64,000 nt of DNA, taken from NCBI GenBank assembly GCA_021324655.1, contig JAJPIP010000009.1, positions 1 through 64,000 on the forward strand, in the 5' to 3' direction. The DNA comes from Pseudomonadota bacterium. GTDB taxonomy: Bacteria; Chloroflexota; UBA5177. The position numbers and the translations under genes are program-made. Shown here in pieces: positions 16,671 to 24,642 of this stretch. The notes under the pieces are model-generated. The model was not told the origin of the DNA. It made no database searches and saw nothing but the letters and a program-made list of their open reading frames with translations. Position 1 is the first letter of the stretch; each line of letters opens with the position of its first letter.

Positions 16671-17678
16671 CTACGATACCCGTTGCATCGTTTCCGGCAG
16701 TTGAGCGATGCGCCGCAGGGCACGCTCCACGAGGATGCGTGCCATCCGTTTGCGGTGGAATATCGTGCCTGCCGTGTTATCCATCGGTTTCGCCTGGCGG
16801 AAGACGGCGTTGCCGGCGGCGAGGATGGACTCTTCGGTCAGCGGCGCCCCCACCAGTAGTCGTTCCGCCGGCTCAGCCCGCTCCGGGTACGACGCAACCG
16901 CGGTCATCACGATCCGCGCCTCCGCCACAATGCCTGAGATGTCGCTTCGAATCGAGACCGCGATGCCGACCAGCGGGAAGTCGAATGACTGGCGCAAGCG
17001 GAACTTCTGGTAGACAGTGACGTAGCCGTGCGGCGGCGGGATCTTGATGCCTTGGACGATCTCCCCGAACGTGAGCGTCGTCGGTTCAAGCCCGTCATCC
17101 TGATAGATGGCCTCGAGCGGAAGAACCCGCTCCTGATGCCCTGAAACCACCTCCACGTCGGCGCGCAGGGCAATCAGCACGGGCACGGTGTCCGCGGAAG
17201 CCACGGCCCAACACCGGTCACCCCCCGGCGCCACGCGGCAAATCGGGCTGTCTCTCTTCATGCAGAAACCGATGGCCTGCCGCCACTCGTAGGACTGGTT
17301 GTAGTAGTTGCATCGAGTGTCGAGACAGATATTCCCTCCGAGCGTGCCGACGGCACGCACCTGAGGAACTGAGATCAGTGAGGCGCTCTCCGCGAGGGCC
17401 GGATAGACCCTCCTGATCTGCGGGTCATGCTCGAGCCTGCTGAGGCGCGTGCCGGCCCCCAGCGTCGCGCCGTGTTCGGACACCTCGAACCCTTGGAGTT
17501 CCGGCAGGTCTCGGATTGACACCACGTGTTCCGGGGTCGCCACCCGGTGTTTGATGTTGGGGAGCAGGTCGGTTCCCCCCGCCATTAACATGGCATCCGT
17601 CCCGTGCTCGGCGAGTAGAGCCATCGCCTCCCGAACCGAGGCCGGCCGATGATAGGTGAAGCGGTTGAGGCGTAGCAG
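16671..17678 (-). CDS. hcrB: 4-hydroxybenzoyl-CoA reductase-type FAD/[4Fe-4S] subunit
   Basis: A 335-residue FAD-binding subunit of the xanthine dehydrogenase family. FAD loops are MAGGTDLLPNIKHR and GTLGGNICLDTRC. After the second loop come cysteines spaced 16, 8 and 9 residues apart (DTRC, GFC, PIC, DRC). As I recall, this is the spacing that holds the extra [4Fe-4S] cluster in HcrB and is absent from ordinary xanthine dehydrogenases. The first ATG (17624) would remove the first 18 residues (LLRLNRFTYHRPASVREA), which are conserved in the family, so a CTG start at 17678, one base after the preceding stop, is proposed. It would pass electrons between the molybdenum subunit and a low-potential donor. 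Confidence 0.82.
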   Translation of the reverse strand: MLRLNRFTYHRPASVREAMALLAEHGTDAMLMAGGTDLLPNIKHRVATPEHVVSIRDLPELQGFEVSEHGATLGAGTRLSRLEHDPQIRRVYPALAESASLISVPQVRAVGTLGGNICLDTRCNYYNQSYEWRQAIGFCMKRDSPICRVAPGGDRCWAVASADTVPVLIALRADVEVVSGHQERVLPLEAIYQDDGLEPTTLTFGEIVQGIKIPPPHGYVTVYQKFRLRQSFDFPLVGIAVSIRSDISGIVAEARIVMTAVASYPERAEPAERLLVGAPLTEESILAAGNAVFRQAKPMDNTAGTIFHRKRMARILVERALRRIAQLPETMQRVS

Positions 17679-17679
17679 G

Positions 17680-20034
17680 CTACACCGCCGCTGAGGCGCG
17701 CTTGCGCCGGGCTTCCAGGACGTGGAGTATCTTGTCCGGCGTGATCGGCGTGCTGGTGAGGCGGATGCCTATCGCGTCATACACGGCATTCGTCACAGCG
17801 GGGATGACGGGGGCGAGCGGGCCCTGACCCACCTCCTTGGCCCCAAAGGGACCTTCCGGGTCATCACTCTCGATCATCACAGTGTCGATGTCGGGCGTAT
17901 CTTGCGCGGCCGGAATCTTGTATTCGAGGAGAGAGGGCTGCTTGTGCAGTCCTTTGCGAAAAACCTGTTCTTCGATCGTTGCTTCGGCCCACCCCATGTA
18001 CACGCCGCCCTCGATCTGGCCCTCGCAGACCGTCGGATTGAGCGCGCGGCCAAGGTCGTGCGCGACCCAGATCTTGCGAACCCGCAGCTCGCCGGTCTCA
18101 GTATCCACCTCGACCTCCGCCGCCGCGCAGGTGAAGCTGTAGGCCGGTGACGGACCGACTCCAGACCCCTTGTAGGGGCCGGCTAACCTGGGCGGCGTGT
18201 ATGAACCAACCGCGCCCAACGTGCCGAACCTGGCCTCCGCCAGCCGAGCCGCCTCGTCGAAGGGCAATTGACGTGCCGTGTCTTGCCGGTCGAATATGAT
18301 CCCGCCGGCCGCGGCCAGTCGGTCTGTCGGAACCTCCAGTGTCTCGGCCGCCACGTCCATCAACCGCGCCCGCAGCTGTGCTGCCGCTTGACGGGCGGCA
18401 TTGCCGGCCATGAATGTGACGCGGCTGGAGTAGGAGCCGAGATCGACGGGGGCCAGGGAGGTATCGCCGGTGACCAAATGAATCGCATCGAGATCGACAC
18501 CCAACTCCTCCGCTACGACGCAGGCGAGCATGGAGTCGGAGTCCTGGCCGATATCGGACGTCCCGCAATAGACGGTGACACCGCCTCCACGATCGATCTT
18601 GATCTGCGCACCGGAGTGCGGCATCGGATTCCAGTAAATGGGGAGGCCCGCTCCCGACAGGTAGACGCTGCAGGCGAGACCTATTCCCTGTCCGTGCCGC
18701 ATCCGGCCATGTTTACGGGTCCAATCGCTGCGCTCGATCACCGCCTCAATGGCGTCCCCAAGACCGCAGCTCGTGACGCGGAGATGGTTGATCGTCCACG
18801 TGTTGGGCTTCACCAGGATGTGACCTCGCATGGCCGCCGGGTCGAGTCCAAGATTCTCCGCCACGCGGTCCAGGTGCGCCTCTATGGCAAATCGCGGCTG
18901 AACCGTTCCGTGCCCTCGCTTTGGTCCACAGGGCGGTTTGTTTGTGAAAACTCTCCGTCCCCGGAAGCGATAACGCGGGACCTCGTACGGCAGAGTGTTG
19001 AGGGCGCCCGTGTAATACGTGGTGGCGATGCCGTAGGAACCGTACGCTCCGCCGTCCAGGGTGGACGAGAAGTCCATGGCCGTGATGGTTCCGTCTCCCT
19101 TGACGCCGGTTCGGATCCACATCTTGACGGGGTGTCGGCCGCGGTGGCAGTAGAAGACCTCTTCGCGGGACAGGCATATTTTGACGGGATGCCCGGACAG
19201 TCGGGACAGCACGGGCGCCACGATTTCGTGTGAGAATGCTTCGCTCTTGCCTCCGAACCCGCCACCGACGGGGGGCACAATGACGCGAATCCGGCTGGGA
19301 GGGAGCTCCAGCACCTTGGCCAGCTCTCGATGCAGGTAGTGGGGCGTCTGTGTCGAACTCCAGACCGTGACGTGCCCGTTCGCCGCCCAATCCGCGACCA
19401 CGGCATGGTTTTCCATGGGTACGTGCGTGTTGCCCTCGAAGAAATACTCGTCCTCGAAGATGTAGTCTGCCTCGGCGAACCCCGCCTCCAGGTCGCCGAA
19501 CTCCAGAAGCACTTCCTTCTGGATGTTCCGGTCGCGGGTCCAATCATGGATCTTCGGGGTCTCGTCCGCGAGTGCCTCGTCGATGGACATGACCGGCGGG
19601 AGCGGTTCGTAGAGTACCTCGATCGCGCGGCAAGCTTCCTCCGCCGTCCACTCATCGATCGCCGCAACCGCCGCCACGGGCTCGCCCATATAACGCACGC
19701 GTTCAATTGCCAGCGCGTTTTCGTCCTGACTGGATGGGAGGATGCCGTACTTCGTCGGAAGATCCTGGCCGGTCAGAATTGCGAAAACGCCCGGTAGGGC
19801 GCCGGCTTTCCTCGTGTCGATTCGGAGCAGGCGGGCGTGAGGATGCGGACTACGCAGCAACCGACCGTAAATCATCCGCGGGAGAGATAGATCGTCGGCA
19901 TACTTTGCCTGGCCGGTGAGCTTGGCGTGCCAGTCGTACTTCCGAGAGCGCTTTCCGACGACGGAGAAAGACCGGCGACCGGGCGGCCGGTCTCCAGCTT
20001 GACCGGTTGGTTCCTCGGTGATATCAGTGCTCAC
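17680..20034 (-). CDS. hcrA: Molybdopterin-binding subunit of a 4-hydroxybenzoyl-CoA reductase-like hydroxylase
   Basis: A 784-residue large subunit of the xanthine dehydrogenase family. Molybdopterin-contact regions are visible: VPPVGGGFGGKSEAFSHE, NKPPCGPKRGHGTVQPRFA, GTSDIGQDSD and, near the C-terminus, GPFGAKEVGQGPL. In most relatives the last motif reads VGE and that Glu is the catalytic base; here it is Gln (codon at 17824-17826). The GTG at 20034 is preferred to one at 20046 because GGAGAGG precedes it; it overlaps the [2Fe-2S] gene by 11 bases. The substrate is inferred only from the partner subunit's extra cluster; other aromatic or heterocyclic substrates are possible. Confidence 0.8.
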   Translation of the reverse strand: MSTDITEEPTGQAGDRPPGRRSFSVVGKRSRKYDWHAKLTGQAKYADDLSLPRMIYGRLLRSPHPHARLLRIDTRKAGALPGVFAILTGQDLPTKYGILPSSQDENALAIERVRYMGEPVAAVAAIDEWTAEEACRAIEVLYEPLPPVMSIDEALADETPKIHDWTRDRNIQKEVLLEFGDLEAGFAEADYIFEDEYFFEGNTHVPMENHAVVADWAANGHVTVWSSTQTPHYLHRELAKVLELPPSRIRVIVPPVGGGFGGKSEAFSHEIVAPVLSRLSGHPVKICLSREEVFYCHRGRHPVKMWIRTGVKGDGTITAMDFSSTLDGGAYGSYGIATTYYTGALNTLPYEVPRYRFRGRRVFTNKPPCGPKRGHGTVQPRFAIEAHLDRVAENLGLDPAAMRGHILVKPNTWTINHLRVTSCGLGDAIEAVIERSDWTRKHGRMRHGQGIGLACSVYLSGAGLPIYWNPMPHSGAQIKIDRGGGVTVYCGTSDIGQDSDSMLACVVAEELGVDLDAIHLVTGDTSLAPVDLGSYSSRVTFMAGNAARQAAAQLRARLMDVAAETLEVPTDRLAAAGGIIFDRQDTARQLPFDEAARLAEARFGTLGAVGSYTPPRLAGPYKGSGVGPSPAYSFTCAAAEVEVDTETGELRVRKIWVAHDLGRALNPTVCEGQIEGGVYMGWAEATIEEQVFRKGLHKQPSLLEYKIPAAQDTPDIDTVMIESDDPEGPFGAKEVGQGPLAPVIPAVTNAVYDAIGIRLTSTPITPDKILHVLEARRKRASAAV

Positions 20035-20503
20035 GGCCCTCTCCACGGCGCGCCGCCAATTCGACGGCGTCGAATATTTTGATATAGCCGGTACACCGGC
20101 ATAGATTTCCCGACAATGCCTGCTTGATCTCGTCTCGACTCGGCTCGGGGTTTCGCCGCAAGAGCGCCGTCGCGCTCATCAAGAACCCCGGCGTACAGTA
20201 CCCGCACTGTGCTCCGCCGGTTTCCGCAAACGCGTGCTGCAGAAGCGAGGGCTCGCCCCGATCGGCGAGCCCTTCCACCGTCTCGATGTCCCGTCCTTCT
20301 GCTTCCACGCCCAGATACAGGCACGACATCACCGGTTCACCGTCTATGAGCACCGTGCACGCGCCGCACTCCCCCAGCTCGCACCCATGCTTCGTGCCGG
20401 TTAGGTTGAGATCCTCTCGTAGAACTTCCAGGAGCGTCTTGTAGGGCTCGAACGCCACTTGAACCGTCTCGCCGTTGACGCGCAAGTCATGGAGAGCCTT
20501 CAT
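20024..20503 (-). CDS. hcrC: [2Fe-2S] subunit of the molybdenum hydroxylase
   Basis: A 159-residue protein with two [2Fe-2S] domains. The plant-type ferredoxin domain has GCELGECGACTVLIDG with a further Cys in VMSCLYL; the helical domain has CGYCTPGF and CRCTGY. This is the standard small subunit of xanthine dehydrogenase-family enzymes, carrying electrons between molybdenum and FAD. Its ATG overlaps the stop of the IclR gene (TGATG), and the large subunit begins before its end, so the cluster is IclR-[2Fe-2S]-Mo-FAD in one transcript. Confidence 0.92.
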   Translation of the reverse strand: MKALHDLRVNGETVQVAFEPYKTLLEVLREDLNLTGTKHGCELGECGACTVLIDGEPVMSCLYLGVEAEGRDIETVEGLADRGEPSLLQHAFAETGGAQCGYCTPGFLMSATALLRRNPEPSRDEIKQALSGNLCRCTGYIKIFDAVELAARRGEGREH

Positions 20504-21261
20504 CAGCCCCGCCCCGCTGCAGCCGCCTCCTCAATGGCACGGGCGGCTTCGCGAATCGCGGCTCCCACCTCGTCGAGGTCAACGCCGCTCGCTTCGATGG
20601 CGACCATCCACAGTAGATAGGTCCGGCGACCAAGCGAGAAAGCGGCGGCGGCGGCGGCCACTCCAGCAAGGTATTCTCCACGGTCGGTGGCGTATCCCGC
20701 CTGCCGCACGCGCTCGACCTCGGCGGAGAATCGGTCCACGTCAGTGATGGATCGCTCCGTGTACCGCCTGAGCAGGACCGGGACAGTGTGCGCGTCTGTA
20801 TGTGCAGCGTAGGCCCTGCCGAGTGCGCCGGCGGCCAACGGCAGCGAAGAACCGACAGGCGCCGACAGCGAGACCGGCTGCGCGCTCTCTTCGGTGGCAA
20901 TCACGTCGACCCGTGTGCCATCAACTCGCCCGAGCATGATGGACTCACCGATCTCTTCCGAGAGGGTGTGCATGATCGGGCCGGCTGCTGTCAGCAAGCG
21001 GTGGTCCGCCGCCGCGTGTCCGAGCCGAAGGAGGCGCGGGCCCAGCGTCAGCCCACTTCCGCCGGCCGTCAGCAAGTCCTCATCGGCAAGTGCGGAGACA
21101 AGCCCGTGCACGCTGCTCTTGCTCAGCCCGGTACGCCTCGATAGCGCGGAAATGCCGAGCGCGCCCGGCTCTCGCGCCACTGCCTCAAGGAGGCGAACCG
21201 CGCGCCCGATCGAGGGAACCGCCGGCCGCTTGTTCCGCATTTCGAACGATTGGTTCTCCAT
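20503..21261 (-). CDS. IclR-family transcriptional regulator
   Basis: A 252-residue IclR regulator. The winged helix-turn-helix is in residues 10-70 (VPSIGRAVRLLEAVAREPG, then ALSRRTGLSKSSVHGLVSAL), and an effector-binding IclR domain follows (LGRAYAAHT, then TDRGEYLAGVAAAAAAF). It is the first gene of the molybdenum hydroxylase operon and very likely controls it in response to an aromatic acid or its CoA ester, and also itself. The ATG at 21261 is chosen because the -10 box ends seven bases before it; an ATG at 21270 overlaps that box. Confidence 0.88.
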   Translation of the reverse strand: MENQSFEMRNKRPAVPSIGRAVRLLEAVAREPGALGISALSRRTGLSKSSVHGLVSALADEDLLTAGGSGLTLGPRLLRLGHAAADHRLLTAAGPIMHTLSEEIGESIMLGRVDGTRVDVIATEESAQPVSLSAPVGSSLPLAAGALGRAYAAHTDAHTVPVLLRRYTERSITDVDRFSAEVERVRQAGYATDRGEYLAGVAAAAAAFSLGRRTYLLWMVAIEASGVDLDEVGAAIREAARAIEEAAAAGRG

Positions 21262-21268
21262 ACAGAAC
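21253..21268. promoter_or_regulatory. Candidate IclR operator (inverted repeat)
   Basis: GTTCT-N6-AGAAC is a perfect 5-base inverted repeat covering the IclR start codon and reaching the edge of its -10 box. Its position would let the bound regulator block its own transcription. The half-sites are short, so this is a candidate only. Confidence 0.4.
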
Positions 21269-21297
21269 ATTATGCGCCCCTAGCTCGCCGCCGGCAA
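21269..21297 (-). promoter_or_regulatory. Promoter of the IclR-molybdenum hydroxylase operon
   Basis: On the minus strand TTGCCG (21292-21297), a 17-base spacer and CATAAT (21269-21274) form a fair promoter. Initiation would fall at about 21262, next to the ATG at 21261, so the mRNA would be leaderless or nearly so. Confidence 0.55.
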
Positions 21298-21357
21298 CTG
21301 GAGTCAGAGCGGTACGGAGACCCGGTGGTCCTGTTCTTGCGACCGGAACGTCCCTGC

Positions 21358-22407
21358 ATGGATAGACGACCTGTACGCCGGGTTCGGGTGGTCGTACGGC
21401 CGACGGCGCGGCGACGATGCCACTTGCGCACCTCACGGCTTCTCCTGTCGCTCTCCGTCCTCGTGGTCAGCGGCGTTGGGCTGTTCGGCTTTTCGCCGGC
21501 TCCGAACTTCGCCTCGTCCACGCGCGCCGCGGCGTGGGAGCCGGTGTCCTGGGTCCGTTGCTGCACGCTCCTGACACTGTACGGCCGGGGCTTCGCCACG
21601 GCGCCGGGACTGGGCAGCCTGGGCCAGGTCAAAACGCCGGAAGGCGTGCAGCAACGCCTGGCCGGGTCCGAGATGGCGATCTCACGGCTGACGCGGCGGC
21701 CGGTCCGGGTGGCCATCCACGTCATTTACGGGTTGGCCGCCCCGTGTGCCGCGGCGCGCCACTGCTTGCTGTACCTGGACGATACGGGAGTCAACATCGT
21801 GTCCCGCTACATCCTCCCCGCCCGGCGGCACGGATGGTTGGTGATTCTCGATGACCAGCTCGGGTCCTCGACACCTGAGCGCGAGATGCGGCGGCTCATT
21901 CGGCGCGGCTACCTGCGCTACGACAACGTCGAGGTCGCGTTCGATCCGGAGTTTCGCTCGACCCCGGGCCAGCGTGAACCAGGACAACCGGTCGGTTTCG
22001 TGACAGGCGGACAGATCAATCGCGCGGCAGAGCTTCTCGACGCGTATGCGCGTCAGCAGAGACTCAGGCATCAGAAGCTGCTTCTGGTGCATCGCTACAC
22101 GCCCGAAATGGTTCGCGACATCTCACAGCTCCGCACGCGCCTTCAGGGGGTCAAGATCGCTCTCATCATGGATGGGATCGGTCCTGCCGCAGCGAAGGCC
22201 GGCATGTACAGGTCGCTTATGCACGCGGCCACGCTTCGTGGCCTTTTACCCGGCATCAAGCTATTTCCCGCCAGTCCTTACGACCCGCCGGCAACCTGGG
22301 ACCGGCCACTTCTCAGCTGGGAGCAGATTTTTGGAGGCCGCTCGTTGCTGGGCCGGTTCGTCGATCCCCTGCTCCGGCCCATCCCCCGTGTCATTGTCAT
22401 GACGTAG
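21358..22407 (+). CDS. Exported protein of unknown family
   Basis: A protein of about 349 residues if the ATG at 21358 is used. An arginine-rich head is followed by a hydrophobic signal segment (SRLLLSLSVLVVSGVGLFGF). The mature part looks like a globular alpha/beta domain, possibly a barrel: IHVIYGLAAPC, LDDTGVNIVSRYILPARRHG, WLVILDDQLG, DNVEVAFDPEF, PVGFVTGGQIN, KLLLVHRYTPEMV and VKIALIMDGIG look like successive strands with acidic ends. I cannot assign it to a named family. The start is uncertain, since no good ribosome site is seen, and the gene diverges from the IclR operon. Confidence 0.65.
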   Translation: MDRRPVRRVRVVVRPTARRRCHLRTSRLLLSLSVLVVSGVGLFGFSPAPNFASSTRAAAWEPVSWVRCCTLLTLYGRGFATAPGLGSLGQVKTPEGVQQRLAGSEMAISRLTRRPVRVAIHVIYGLAAPCAAARHCLLYLDDTGVNIVSRYILPARRHGWLVILDDQLGSSTPEREMRRLIRRGYLRYDNVEVAFDPEFRSTPGQREPGQPVGFVTGGQINRAAELLDAYARQQRLRHQKLLLVHRYTPEMVRDISQLRTRLQGVKIALIMDGIGPAAAKAGMYRSLMHAATLRGLLPGIKLFPASPYDPPATWDRPLLSWEQIFGGRSLLGRFVDPLLRPIPRVIVMT

Positions 22408-22439
22408 CTCGCCTCCGTACCCGCGGGTTAGGATCGAGC

Positions 22440-23030
22440 ATGTCCGAGCATGCCTTCCCGCTTCCCGAGAATCTGCCGGTGCCGATAGACGACGGCGCGG
22501 CTCGCCACCTTCCCGGCCGCCCAGTGCCCGCGGTGGCCCTTCCCTCCACGCACGGCGGCACGGTGAATCTGAGAGACCTTGACGGGACTGTCGTCCTGTA
22601 CTGTTATCCACGAACTGGGGTGCCGGGTGAACCGCTGCCGCAAGGGTGGAACGACATTCCGGGAGCGCGGGGGTGCACGCCCCAGTCGTGCGCCTACCGG
22701 GATCACGCAGCTGAACTCGCGGCACTCGGGGCTCGCGTGTTCGGCATAAGCACCCAGTCGACTGACTTCCAGCGCGAGGCGGCGGACCGTCTCCATCTGC
22801 CGTTTGCACTGTTGAGCGACGAGCGGCTCCAGCTGGCCACGGCGCTGCAGCTTCCGACTATGGAAGTACAGGGATGGACTCTTCTGCGCCGGCTCACGCT
22901 GATCGTTCAGGATGGCGTGGTCCGCCACGTCTTCTATCCCGTGTTTCCGCCGGATCGCGACGCCGAAAATGTGATCGAGTGGTTACGCACGAGTGCGCGT
23001 GGCCCGGGACCGGCCCCGGGCGCGGGTTAG
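22440..23030 (+). CDS. Peroxiredoxin (AhpC/TSA, BCP-like)
   Basis: A 196-residue thioredoxin-fold peroxidase. After a domain start at RPVPAVALPSTHGGTVNLRD, the active-site region reads GARGCTPQSCAYRD, with two cysteines in a C-x4-C arrangement as in BCP-type peroxiredoxins. The first Cys is expected to be peroxidatic and the second resolving. An 11-residue loop (GVPGEPLPQGW) between the strand and the Cys motif is longer than usual. It reduces peroxides using thiols. The gene ends tail-to-tail with the next one (TTAG overlap). Confidence 0.86.
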   Translation: MSEHAFPLPENLPVPIDDGAARHLPGRPVPAVALPSTHGGTVNLRDLDGTVVLYCYPRTGVPGEPLPQGWNDIPGARGCTPQSCAYRDHAAELAALGARVFGISTQSTDFQREAADRLHLPFALLSDERLQLATALQLPTMEVQGWTLLRRLTLIVQDGVVRHVFYPVFPPDRDAENVIEWLRTSARGPGPAPGAG

Positions 23031-23317
23031 TCTCGCCCCCGGGCAAACTGCTCGCGCAACTCGTCATCACCAATCTCGGTGATGGGCACGTTCAGCGTAC
23101 GTACCGTCTCCGTTTGCCTTTCCTGGTGCTGACCCTTTCTCAGGCGCTGCACATCGGGATGGTCGGGGTGCATGAAGGTGTAGCGCCCGCAGCTCTCACA
23201 GAAGAGCTGCGCCAGCGGCATCGGATCGAGCCATTGATTCAGATGTTCGTCGGCGGGGCGGACGCCAACGATGGTGTACTCCCAATACTCTTCGCCGCAG
23301 TAAGGACAGTTTGCCAT
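23027..23317 (-). CDS. Small zinc-ribbon protein
   Basis: A 96-residue protein with CPYCGEEY at the N-terminus and CESCGRYTF about 40 residues later, a probable four-cysteine zinc site, then a charged C-terminal half. The ATG at 23317 has a long GGAGGGAGAG ribosome site; a second ATG at 23332 overlaps the stop of the upstream microprotein (TAATG) and could be used by coupling. The family is not recognised. It overlaps the peroxiredoxin stop by 4 bases. Confidence 0.72.
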   Translation of the reverse strand: MANCPYCGEEYWEYTIVGVRPADEHLNQWLDPMPLAQLFCESCGRYTFMHPDHPDVQRLRKGQHQERQTETVRTLNVPITEIGDDELREQFARGRD

Positions 23318-23331
23318 TGTCTCTCCCTCCA

Positions 23332-23445
23332 TTAGCGATCCCGCCGTCCCGCGTGGCGCTGCGCCTCGAGCAGGCGGATGACGATGTGACCGGCCGCAAA
23401 CAGGGCGCCGAGCGCCAGGACGAGTTCTACGATCGAGGCGACCAC
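23332..23445 (-). CDS. 37-residue single-helix membrane microprotein
   Basis: The GTG at 23445 has GGGAGG five bases upstream. The product is a short helix (VASIVELVLALGALFAAGHIV) followed by a basic tail (RLLEAQRHAGRRDR), so it would be a single-pass membrane protein with an inside-positive C-terminus. Its TAA overlaps an ATG of the zinc-ribbon gene, which suggests co-translation. There is no similarity I can name; short length limits certainty. Confidence 0.5.
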   Translation of the reverse strand: MVASIVELVLALGALFAAGHIVIRLLEAQRHAGRRDR

Positions 23446-23481
23446 GGGTTCCTCCCGTCAGCTTTGCCCTATGGTAGCCCG

Positions 23482-24576
23482 CTATAGCGCCTCGCGCAGG
23501 ACCGACAGAATCTCGGGGCGATTGCCTGCCAGTGTGGGTAAATCAGCCTCTGTGATGCCGAGATCGCGAAGACGGTCAGGACGGCCCAAAGCGCGCATCA
23601 ATTCATAGACGGCCGGAGGCGCCTCGAGCGCAGGCGCGTTCTCGCCCCGGCCGTCGCCGGCCGCGGCCAGTGCGGACGCGACACGTGCCTGGCGAGACGG
23701 AGTCCCCGGCAGCAACATCGCCATGACCTTCGGCAGTATGACCGCGGCGACGTCACCGGGGTGGCGGTTATATCGAGCGCCGATCTCCCGGCTCAGTGCA
23801 TCGGAGAGACCCAGCGTAATGTTGGCCATCCCGAACGCTGCGAGCCACCCGGCGAGCAGACATTGTTGCCGGGCAGCCTCCCGGCTCGCGCCGGCACCAA
23901 CCGAATCGGCGGCCTGCATCGCCAGCAGACGAAGCGCCTCCAACGCCGTTGCATCCGTCGCCGGCTGGTGGTTCGGCGCGGACACCGTCTCGACTGCCTG
24001 CTGGATGGAGAGGGCCGCGCCGGCCAGCCAAGTATCATCATCAGTGTTCTCGCTGAGGCGCGCGTCCAGTATCACGAGGCTCGGGGTCACGAAAGGATTG
24101 GACGTTCCGGTCCAACTGCCGGACGCCGTGTCCCGCATCGACACGACCGGAGAGAAGGGCTGGCCGGTCACGTCGGTGGGGAGCACCACGTGCGCGGGAA
24201 AGTGGCCGGTATCCCGTGCCAGGGCGAGAATTGCCCCCTTTGCGGTTGCAATGGCGCCCTCACCGCCCACCGTCACGACCACATCGACATCGGCAGCCTT
24301 CAACGCATCGACGACGCGCGCGACGCCGTGTGCGTCCGGCCACGGAGCGGTTCCCAGTTCGACTTTCCCGGAGGGTGCGAAGCCGGCGTCATCGATCAGC
24401 CGCGTGCCCGCCGGGCCGGACGTTATGAAGAACGGCAGCGAGCAATTCAGCCGGCCGATCTCGTCGGACAGGTCCTTGGACGTGCCGGGACCGAAGGTCA
24501 CCTTGTCGAGTTGCAAGAAGTCATAGGAGCCGACAGGGACCATCTCGAAATCCGGGTGACTCGGCTGATTTGTCAT
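23482..24576 (-). CDS. Degenerate iron-containing alcohol dehydrogenase-like protein
   Basis: A 364-residue protein of the iron-ADH/maleylacetate reductase fold. The NAD-binding half is recognisable (FGPGTSKDLSDEIGRL, VVTVGGEGAIATAKGAI and a PTDVTGQPFSPVV stretch). In the metal-binding half the usual four ligands (one Asp, three His) are mostly missing: LDARLS keeps the Asp, while ALSIQQAVE, LGLSDALSREIG and NRHPGD replace the standard HAIE, H and HG patterns except for one His. It may bind nucleotide without Fe/Zn chemistry. It is the last of three co-oriented genes after an ornithine cyclodeaminase-like protein and an FAD oxidoreductase. Confidence 0.75.
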   Translation of the reverse strand: MTNQPSHPDFEMVPVGSYDFLQLDKVTFGPGTSKDLSDEIGRLNCSLPFFITSGPAGTRLIDDAGFAPSGKVELGTAPWPDAHGVARVVDALKAADVDVVVTVGGEGAIATAKGAILALARDTGHFPAHVVLPTDVTGQPFSPVVSMRDTASGSWTGTSNPFVTPSLVILDARLSENTDDDTWLAGAALSIQQAVETVSAPNHQPATDATALEALRLLAMQAADSVGAGASREAARQQCLLAGWLAAFGMANITLGLSDALSREIGARYNRHPGDVAAVILPKVMAMLLPGTPSRQARVASALAAAGDGRGENAPALEAPPAVYELMRALGRPDRLRDLGITEADLPTLAGNRPEILSVLREAL

Positions 24577-24642
24577 CGCAGAGTCCTGGATGTGGTGTCG
24601 TCCATCATTGGCTTCCCGTTGCGGCGCAATTTCTTTGCCAGG

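Noticed and set aside
16660-16671. Palindrome GCTGCCGGCAGC between the FAD oxidoreductase and the molybdenum operon
   Set aside because: It could be a weak bidirectional terminator, but the stem has no loop or T tract and overlaps the stop codon of the FAD/[4Fe-4S] subunit.
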